From Apostichopus japonicus (Eukaryota; Echinodermata; Holothuroidea; Aspidochirotida; Stichopodidae): a DNA stretch of 64,000 bases. The notes below the pieces were generated by a model. It was not told the origin of the DNA, ran no database searches, and worked only from the letters and a program-made list of their open reading frames with translations. The stretch lies in contig NC_092566.1 of assembly GCF_037975245.1 (NCBI RefSeq), positions 14,252,501 to 14,316,500 on the forward strand. Direction: 5' to 3'. The translations under genes were made by a program, and so were the position numbers. Of this stretch, positions 56,098 to 64,000 are shown piece by piece. Position 1 is the stretch's first letter, and every line of letters starts with the position of its first letter.

Positions 56098-56351
56098 TAA
56101 CTCTTTAAAGAGTGAAATTCACTCTTTTAAATGAGTGATTCTCACTCTTTCTAGAGTGAAAAAGCCCACTCTTTCAGAGTGAAAAAGCCCACTCTTTCAG
56201 AGTGAAAAGCTCACTCTTTGAAGGAGTGAACATTCTCACTCTTTTGAAAGAGTGAATTTCACTCTTCATGGAGTGATCACTCACTACACTCTCAGAAAGA
56301 GTGAGAATTCACTCCAAACGAGTGAAAATTCACTCTTTTGTTTTTAGAGTG
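56098..56351. repeat. right subterminal GAGTGAA/TTCACTC box cluster
   Basis: More than twenty ACTCTTT/AAGAGTG/GAGTGAA boxes in alternating orientation, including two perfect 22-bp tandem units around GAGTGAAAAAGCCCACTCTT. Denser than the left cluster. Confidence 0.8.
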
Positions 56352-57241
56352 TAGTTTCAGGTGATTTATACCATGAGATATAGTTTTGGGGTGTTTTAAG
56401 GCTTAGGTGTCCGAACTCCGCAGTGTCCATGCTACTGCAGTGCAGGCTGCTGTACAAACTGTAGCCTAGCCTAGGCCGAACATTTCATGAAGTGTTATTT
56501 ATGCTTTTCTACTTATATTCGCCTACTAAGCATGATCAGTATGGAAGTGTGCGGTATCATGTGTCTGGTTTATGATTCGGTAGCTTTGCAAATATGAATA
56601 GGACTTAGCCTAAATTAGTGTAATATGGATTTGGTAGGGAGATCTCCCCACAAGAAAATTAAACTCGAAAGAAATGCAACTTCACATGAGCGGAGCAATA
56701 GCAAAAGTAGGACTACTGTAGCCTAGCTCCAGGCCCAGATTTATAAAATTATGCACCATGGAGGGCCTGCCTCAATTTGATGGTTATTCCTGTCAAGAGC
56801 ATTTTTGATATGGGCATATTTATTTTGTAACTGTAAGTCTAGTATGCAATGAGATACGTGAGGGACGGGCCTATACGCAATAAAGTAACTGTTTTCATTT
56901 CCTACTCTAATTTACCAGCACAATTATAGAGTTCCTAGCAACAAATAAATTAGTCTGACAACTTGAAAATTTACTGCATATTGGCATGCATGGTCATTCT
57001 CAGTTATAGACTACTAATTTGTGTAGCCATTTCAGTTCTTAAGTGGTGAAATAACCTCGAATCTGCTGAGCAACTCCAAGATGAATTAAGTTACTAAGGC
57101 ATTGGGTTCTTTTACTTTTTTAAGTCTAATATGCATAGGCTAGGATATTTACTTTGCTTCACTTGTTTGTCAATCCGCATAGCCACTTTAGCTGTGGATG
57201 ATTCTCCACTTGCAAAGAAAAAATGTACGCATTAATTTAAA
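56352..57241. other. right flank of the 7.66-kb element
   Basis: Contains CTTAGGTGTCCGAACTCCGC (56,402-56,421), inverted with respect to 48,554-48,577 and possibly the end of an older host element. Otherwise nothing recognised; TAGGCCTA/CTAGCCTAGG strings are frequent. Confidence 0.45.
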
Positions 57242-57522
57242 GGCCGTGGCTATTCTTACAACTAGTCGTAACAATTATTTATAAACTATTCTTATGACAT
57301 CGGCGAATTCATGCGCAGTTAAGTAAATAAAGCAACTGCGCATGTAGTAGGGGTTAACCTAACCCTAACCCCTAACCCTAACCCAACCCTTAACCGGAAA
57401 ATATTGTTACTCCTAGTCGTCAAAAAAGAGTACTCCTAGTTGTAAAAATAGCCACGTTAAAGCAACTGAGCATGCGTAAAAGGGAATTATTGTTACAACT
57501 AGTCGTAAGAATAGCCACTTTG
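57242..57522. mobile_element. MITE with 30-bp TIRs carrying telomere-like repeats
   Basis: GTGGCTATTCTTACAACTAG… at 57,246-57,275 and its exact 30-bp reverse complement at 57,489-57,518 bound a 273-bp core. Four bases further out on each side stands TAATTTAAA (57,233-57,241 and 57,523-57,531), a likely 9-bp target duplication. Inside are an inverted pair CATGCGCAGTT/AACTGCGCATG, a partial second copy of the end sequence, and (CCCTAA)n-like repeats at 57,352-57,394. Confidence 0.8.
57352..57394. repeat. interstitial telomere-like repeat
   Basis: CCTAACCCTAACCCCTAACC-type sequence, about six imperfect TTAGGG-complement units, lying inside a small MITE rather than at a chromosome end. Confidence 0.85.
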
Positions 57523-60500
57523 TAATTTAAACTCTTTCACCCAAATTAGAGTTTGCCTATAATACTCCCAACTTGGTATAGTAACTTTAAAAAACGGTAG
57601 CGGCTTTTCCTGTAACTGTAGTGTAAAGTGATAAATGATATTACTAAGTTTTCCAAATTAATTCAAAACTCAAAAGTCTTCTCAGAAAGAAGCTACACTA
57701 GCTCTACAGGCTCCTTTGTTGAATTAGTGAAGGATAGTAGATATTGTTCACATGTTTATGCATTCATAACATGATAGTTTGCTATCATCGTTGTTTAATC
57801 ATAAAATCAAGGACAACATAAACAAATCAATGTCACCAATAATTGTGAATGCCACCATTTTATGTTCGACAAAATTTATCACATTTAATTTAAAGGATAC
57901 ACCATGCATGGCACATTGACGGACACTGAAGCGCATATTGTAGTTGTAATAACGCACCAAATATGCGCTTCATCGGACATGACGCACCATTCCGGGGGTC
58001 GTTGAGTCCGTCTTACAATAATTGATAATTTCATCATGATATAGAAATTAAAGACATTTGCCAAAATATAACCGCATCATAGGCTTCATAGCTCTACACA
58101 TAATCTTATCATGCAGTTCTAAAAATTATACAAAATGAAAATGATACTACTGATTTGTGAGAGAACTAGAATGGTCACCCATTATATACCATATCATGTT
58201 TCTATAGTATATATCTTTTAAACACTTCATTGCTTAGGGCACACCTGTAGAATATTCCGTAATTTTTAGTCTTGGAAATAAGCAAAGCCTAGCTATATTT
58301 TTGAAAGCAATTATGCATCCCTGAACATGATGAAATTTGGTGACATATTAGTGTATGAGCAAGCCTACTGGGACATTGCCATTGTAACATCAAACGTTAT
58401 GACATTTAGTGTATGTAAGGTATTAGTAGATGAGTTATAATACTGCAGGTGTATACTACTAACATAGAAATAAGAACTATAATATAAATTGTTGCACATC
58501 ACTAGTTTAGGTTTGCACTATATTAGTAAATGGACCATTCTTGAATACTTGCAGAGTTGACACTATACATACTGTAAATCATAAAGCAGATGTGATGAAT
58601 TTATGCTGCCAATAGCAAAGTTCTGTATTAACTAGTAGTGTTATTACTGTTCTGTGTTTGCAAAATTGATTTGAATTTTTGACTATTTAGTGAAGGGCAA
58701 AATGTGGTATGCAGTAATTTATTTTGGAAGTTATATAATTCACTATGTCAGGGATTTGCTCACACTGGACAGCTACTGTACGCCCAGCAGTTCTGAATGC
58801 CACCCCGCACAAACAGTATTTAACCTTTTTCGCCCAGCACTTTTTGATGATAATTTAATAAGTTTTACCATAACCAAAATCTGGGAGAATATATGGCACA
58901 GAATAGGAATATAGCACCACCTAAGCATACTTCATGTGCAAAATTTGTCCATTTGGGGGGGGGGGGTACCCCACCCATGAAATCCCTCTCCCAGAGTGTG
59001 GATCACACTACCGCCCAATCTGCCTGGCACTCAAATATTCATGAGCACTTCCCTGCTATGCGCACAGTATGCATTCTGATATATTATTAACTTTGCACAT
59101 CCCCGGTATTATTTGTCTTTTTCAGTTGAAGGTGTGTGCCCAATTAAAAAACTCGAGAGGTTGGTATCCAAACTGATCAACCAGAAAAGATAACACCAGT
59201 TCCTCAATGAAAGGCCATGCCCAACAGAGGCTGATGCAGCAATGCACTCCAGCAGCTATACCCCAGTGGAGACTGGTAATTTTTTGATGTACATACTGTA
59301 ACCATTCCATGCTGTAAATAAGTCTACATTTTAACTAGGTCTGCAGTCTACTACTGTAGGACTCTATATGACTAACCAGATTTAGGACATTGGACACATT
59401 TATTCATTTATTGTATTATGTTATATTAATGACATAGACATGTAGTGCTAAATATGGTGCTAATACAGCCACTGGAGGTCTGTAAATGTGAGGGACCCAA
59501 AAATGTTCAAACCCCACAAGTTAATGAAAACAGCACCTGTAGTATTTTTCCTTATCTCTGAAAAATAAAGACATTTACCAATCTTGTAGAATGTGCTACC
59601 TACCTGTCTGAAGCATTTTGTGTTCAAAAATTGCACATTTATTCTTTTCTTTTTATGTTTTCTTTTTATGTTTCATGATGATGTGGCATCATTCGTACAT
59701 ACAGTACAGTACTTGCACTGCTTAAAGATAGTTACTCTTAACTGCCTATACTGTAGTTGTCATCTGATCAGGTTGTCATGTGCATATCGTTTCATATCAG
59801 CGAAGACATTGACATTTTTGGCAAATTTTGAGTGTGAGCTATATTTCTAGTTTAACGTGTTAGGGGCAACATTAAGGGGTCTACTTTCACCCAGATTTGA
59901 ACAATAATTTTTAGTTATTACAATGAGTGCAAGTTACAATCTCAGTGAATAAACAAACATAACATTTATGCTGGCTCCAACCCAGTTACCTTGGCTATGA
60001 GCCTGAATGTCTCTTTTGCAATTAAAATCAAATAAATCATATCTTGGAAAATCATTTGAACAGGTATATCTTTGTGACACTTCTGTCCTCACACAATGCC
60101 ATAAATATGTCTTTTTTCCATTTTCATTTTACATTACAGATGTACAGAACATCCTTGGAGGAACAGTACAGCACAGCATAGCGTTATGGCATGATGGATG
60201 TTTTGCAAGCAGATATAAGGGTTGGAACTGGAAGTATTTGTGTTGGATTGTTTCATTAATAAATGTGTGCTTCTCTACTTTACGTAAGATTATTGTCATA
60301 TTTCTTGTTCTCCAGTGAAAGCTATGGATTTGCATAGTGAACGTTGTTAACATGGATACGGACAATTTTGAAATAGCTGATGTCAAAGCAGTTTCTCAGC
60401 TTATTTAAATACCATACATCAAGGACACAAGAGTGGACAATGGGAGTAACAAGTATCCAGAGTGTAGATATCACAAGGCTTCAAGACAATTGAACAAACT

Positions 60501-61143
60501 GTACCATAACAGACAACAACAAACATGGTGTCTCAGTAAAATGAAGTTACTAAGCTAGTGCAATGTATCATAAGAATTTATCTTCTCCATGGTGTCAAAC
60601 ATTGATTGTTGCATTCAGTGCGTTATGTATCCTTCTCCTTTCTGTAGTATTTAGCATTGATTTGCATGTTCATTCATAGTGTAAGTAAACTACATAATTG
60701 ATGTCATCAAAGTTACAACTGTGTCATATTAAATAAGTAAATGATTGAAATATTGGTTTCACTACATACTTGATTGTACACTATTTGGCTTTCCATAATA
60801 GCAATATCTGATCCTTTTAAATACTGTAGCTTGTTCAGTCATACCAGTAGTTCTAATGTGACATTGATCTTGGGTTATTTATTGTTGGTACAGAATAACT
60901 TGTCTTTATTTTGTATTGTGTGAGATCAATTTAACATAACATATTTTGTGATGTCATAGAGTGTTGAAGAGGTACTCTAACTTGCAGCTAGTAGTGATAA
61001 AACAGTTCATTCAGTGCTCTCATGATAACCCCAGTCGGGCCCAGTGGCAGATGGAGATGTTTGAAATGCAGGGGACATTATAGGGTCTTTTGAAGTTTTG
61101 GCAAAAGTTCTTTTGCATGTAAAGCTGCTATACTTACTGTATC
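57523..61143. other. non-coding stretch without recognised gene
   Basis: AT-rich. It holds a G-run followed by GGTACCCCACCC (58,956-58,977). Plus-strand frames at 58,690-58,914, 59,593-59,850 and 60,007-60,318 show no family signature. Acceptor-like tracts precede 59,125 and 60,139, but no consistent gene model results. Confidence 0.4.
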
Positions 61144-61259
61144 ATGGAGAAGTTCCACAATGGAGGCATGGCATCTCCTAGCCTTCTTTGGGTATATGTT
61201 CTTGCATTCCGTATTTGGAACACTGCCCTACTATTGTTTGTATTGCTTATTCTAAAGTT
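61144..61259 (+). CDS. possible first exon with membrane segment
   Basis: ATG in a good context (A at -3, G at +4), with an in-frame TAA 24 bases upstream, opens MEKFHNGGMASPSLLWVYVL then AFRIWNTALLLFVLLILKL. It ends at a strong donor, AG|GTAAGT. It could be a signal or membrane-anchor exon of a gene running to the right, beyond the window. A phase-compatible acceptor at 62,842 (TTTTTTCTACACAG) would add only GSLVDKLFAHCFILF and a stop. No homologue recognised; a chance frame is quite possible. Confidence 0.3.
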
Positions 61260-61870
61260 AGGTAAGTCAGTATTGTAACATGTTTTTATTTTTAACACAT
61301 TGATTGCATCTGTACAGTTCTTACATTGAGTTCAACTATATACAATAACCATGAGCAGGGAAAACTTACCACTATCTCACTTGCATTTCTTAATGTTCAA
61401 GTGACCATATTCATACTTTAACCAAAGCATTTCTTCCATATTAGATAGTGTTTATCCAGAGTAGGTTACAGGATATTTTCAAGGTGGGCTATGTAGTATT
61501 GTCCCCAATTTAGCATGCTATAATTGCTAGAATATTTAATATGTTCCTAGAGGTATTTACTTTCCAAATTGTTCTAAGGCATTCTAATTGAAAGCATAAG
61601 ATGCCTGAATGTCCCAGTGAGGTAAATTTCCTGGAAGGTGGTAATAAAACCAGTTTCAAAACTTTGACAAAAGGTAACCATATTTGAATATCTGGTTTAT
61701 TTGGGGCCAATACAGCATACTCTGGTCAAGAGTTGGCGAGGAAGCCACCATATGTTTGTAGTAATGCAGTAAAATGTAGTAAAGGCAGCTGGAGGAGTCC
61801 AGTTTACCCCTGTGCCGAAGGTCATTCATCTTTTAGGTTTTTGTGGAGAACACTTTAACCTTCCCAACCA
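61260..61870. other. unassigned non-coding sequence
   Basis: No repeat or gene recognised apart from the end of the possible exon above. Confidence 0.4.
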
Positions 61871-62377
61871 CAGAGCTCCCAACTGAACCACAATTCGCGG
61901 GTTGGACCCGCATTCTAACACCCAAAGCCCCTGACCCGCTCAAGCATCCCAAAAACCTGCATTGTAATTGACAAGTATACATAAAAAAATTGCATCAAAT
62001 TTGGACTTAGCAACCATCATTTCTTTAGCATTTAGCATAATAGAGTATGAAACCTTCTCTACATCATCATTTGAACCTCAAATTAGGCTATATTTCATTT
62101 CATTGGGGCGAGCAGCGAACATTTTCACGCCACGGGCAAGAATGAATTATCACCTACTACTCAATTTATTGATGTTACACACAAAAAACTGCATATTTCT
62201 CAGAAAATTGTGGGTGACAAAAGCCTTTCTAGGTGCCACCAGTTTACATGTGGGCATCACCAGGATTCCCAAAAAAAAAATTAAAAGGGGAGGGAGACAC
62301 CCCCCATACACCCCTCCCCCAGGACGGCAATTCGTGGCATGGACCAGCATTTGCCTTCTCAAGAGTTGGGAGCTATG
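61871..62377. mobile_element. hAT-like MITE (507 bp)
   Basis: The left end CAGAGCTCCCAACT and the right end AGTTGGGAGCTATG are inverted repeats with one mismatch. CAACCA directly adjoins both ends (61,865-61,870 and 62,378-62,383), a probable, slightly eroded target duplication. CAGAG…CAACT ends are common among hAT-type elements. It contains A-runs and C-runs and no transposase. Confidence 0.6.
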
Positions 62378-62439
62378 CAACCATACCATTAACGACATAT
62401 CTCTATAGGCCCAGGGGATTGAATCCTTAGGTAGCCGTC

Positions 62440-62534
62440 CTGAGCTAGTGCGAATCAGCAGAGAGAGGTTGTGGATGCTACGCCTTCGCACCATTCAACC
62501 TCATGGGCTCAACATTCAGGAAGGACATGACTAA
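62440..62534 (+). mobile_element. Penelope-like element 3' fragment (GIY-YIG C-terminus)
   Basis: The plus frame reads ELVRISRERLWMLRLRTIQP then HGLNIQEGHD and stop. The pattern RE..W...L.T..P.GLN is typical of the end of the GIY-YIG endonuclease domain in Penelope-like retroelements. The upstream reverse transcriptase is absent. The assignment rests on this short motif. Confidence 0.5.
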
Positions 62535-62800
62535 CTTTTCTTCATTCCCCCTCCTTCTCCCCTTGCCCCCTCCCCCATTACTCCTCTTCTCATAGCTTTT
62601 TCCACCCCTTTTTTTCTCCACACTTTTCTGTCGTTGTCCTTCTCCAGTTTATTCCCTACCCCTTCCCTTTATCCTCTCTTTGTCCCTCCACTGTTTATCT
62701 TCTACCTATCCTCTTCCCCTGTTGGTTTTTATCTTTCATTCTTCTCTCCATCCCTTGTCTACTAACCCCCTTACATCTATCTCTTTGTGTTCACCATGCT
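62535..62800. repeat. pyrimidine-rich low-complexity tract
   Basis: A long C/T-rich stretch (CTTCCCCCTCC, CTTCTCCCC, TCTCTCC types) with few purines on the plus strand. No function assigned. Confidence 0.75.
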
Positions 62801-63524
62801 CATTAACCTGTCCGTATTATGTGCGTGTTTTTTCTACACAGGCTCTCTAGTGGATAAGCTGTTTGCTCACTGTTTTATTTTATTTTGAACTCAAGTATTG
62901 AAGAACGTTAGGCCAGAAGCAAGTCGTTTCGTCAAATAACAGTACATAAGCAGCACACATTCAGTCACATGTTTATAGAGAATAACACGACGAAACTATT
63001 CGCATTTTATTTCTTCAGCAATTTCTCCAACAAAAATCGGCAGCACGAGATCATACGGGCCCATATGACTTTCCATAACAACTACCTGCTGTTACGAGCT
63101 GGTATAGCGTTTTCCCAGCAGTACAATATGCACTGTTCCATATAGCAAATCGAAAAATTGCGTAACTCGAATAGCACACAGTACAATTACACAGTGTGCC
63201 TTTAGGTTACGCATCACTGAGAGGCAGATTAGAATCTCGGAAATCTGATACCTTCGCGGTAACGGTACCCATTTGCGTATGCTGTTTAGGTTGAAAGTTC
63301 AATTGTTCGGTTTGGTATCTGGTGGTATGTGCTTATATATCAACTATTTTATAGTTTGATTGTATACTGTTTTATGCAAACATTATTTGTATTTCATATG
63401 ATATTGACTTGTTCATTGCATTGTGTGGGTCAACCAACTTGGCAATAATGTTGCAATGCCGTCCATATACCTCGCGAAAATATGAACAACCGTTATTCAC
63501 CACAGTGGGTTTTTTTTTCACTAC

Positions 63525-63526
<2 letters not shown>
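62801..63526. other. unassigned sequence
   Basis: No gene or repeat recognised. Confidence 0.4.

Positions 63527-63586
<60 letters not shown>
63527..63586. repeat. (TA)n microsatellite
   Basis: Pure TA tract of about 60 bp, source of the YIYIYI frames on both strands. Confidence 0.95.
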
Positions 63587-63587
<1 letters not shown>

Positions 63588-64000
63588 CCATATTATGTAC
63601 CGTTCAGTATAGCATGTTACTTTTGTTACATGGTTATATGATTTAAATAATAGCTTCATGGTCGTTAGATTACTTAAAGCATGTAGGAAAATATCTCTAA
63701 ATGCAATGACAGTTCCTCCACCTGACTAAATATCTGTTGGTGGAAAAACGTGTTTCGATTACAGTGTCGCGAGTGCCCAGTGTAACTGTAGTTCCCTTAT
63801 TAGCCACGGTTAACACGTTGTAGGGAATACCAAATGCATTTAGTATAAAGAGTGAGTAGTAATATGAATAACCATTACATGGTCAAATATTGCTCAATAT
63901 TCTTAGCAGTGTATACGTATGATGTACAGATGCGGTACACTTTTTAGTTGACACAAGTTTGATTTGTGTTCTGGCAAGCAGTCTCCTTAAATGACCTATA
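63587..64000. other. unassigned right edge
   Basis: AT-rich, no gene or repeat recognised. Confidence 0.4.

Larger units (their letters stand above)
48688..56351. mobile_element. 7.66-kb composite DNA element with CACTC…GAGTG termini
   Basis: The left end begins CACTCTAAAAACAAAAGAGT and the right end is its exact reverse complement; similarity continues for about 35 bp. TA stands outside both ends. Both subterminal zones (48,688-48,900 and 56,098-56,351) are packed with inverted GAGTGAA/TTCACTC boxes, more than twenty on the right. The inside holds, in order, exon-like gene pieces, a hairpin round a TA tract (50,902-51,048), an inverted repeat of about 400 bp, and a ~147-bp satellite. CACT… termini with a 2-3 bp duplication recall animal CACTA/EnSpm-type elements, but no transposase is visible and the superfamily is uncertain. 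Confidence 0.7.

Noticed and set aside
60007-60318. 103-codon plus frame with acceptor-like tract at 60,138
   Set aside because: No domain, no matching donor, and no neighbouring exon to form a gene model.
62150-62494. 114-codon minus frame
   Set aside because: It spans the right end of a hAT-like MITE and lies antisense to the Penelope-like fragment.

Overview
The window looks like nuclear DNA of a marine deuterostome, most likely an echinoderm. The grounds are AT-rich sequence, short exons in long introns, long (TA)n and (GATA)n tracts, satellite arrays, many small TIR elements, a tRNA-headed SINE, LINE and Penelope fragments, and the recurring TAGGCCTA string. The taxon is inference. Nothing bacterial is present, so operons and ribosome binding sites do not apply.

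The main genes are two paralogous alpha-2,8-sialyltransferase-type (GT29, ST8Sia-like) glycosyltransferases, both on the minus strand and arranged head to tail. Copy 1 (20,673 down to 1,610) can be assembled completely: seven exons, compatible splice phases, GT/AG borders throughout, and 385 residues with a type II membrane anchor, sialyl motifs L and S, motif III and motif VS. Copy 2 (47,249 down to 37,891) has the matching exons 2 to 7, three of them identical in length, but no convincing anchor exon. If expressed, both enzymes would act in the Golgi, adding sialic acid to glycoproteins or glycolipids.

Layout. 1-200: (GATA)n. 0.2-20.7 kb: sialyltransferase 1; its introns hold an exon-5 partial duplication, an exon-3 remnant, three long TA tracts, SINE copies, a hAT-type element with a perfect 8-bp target duplication, and a LINE fragment. 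20.7-24.5 kb: spacer with diverged repeats. 24.5-34.2 kb: about 30 monomers of a ~319-bp satellite with higher-order repeats. 34.2-37.9 kb: spacer with a copy of the region 5' of sialyltransferase 1, a GGACAATT minisatellite and TA tracts. 37.9-47.3 kb: sialyltransferase 2, with a SINE array, a second hAT-type element, a LINE 3' end and a 291-bp palindromic MITE in introns or between exons. 48.69-56.35 kb: a 7.66-kb composite element bounded by CACTC...GAGTG inverted termini. It contains decayed exon-like pieces, a hairpin around a TA tract, a ~400-bp inverted repeat and a ~147-bp satellite. 56.4-64 kb: mostly non-coding, with a MITE carrying telomere-like repeats, a hAT-like MITE, a Penelope-like 3' fragment and one possible plus-strand first exon.

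Most long open frames here come from satellites and TA repeats and are not genes.
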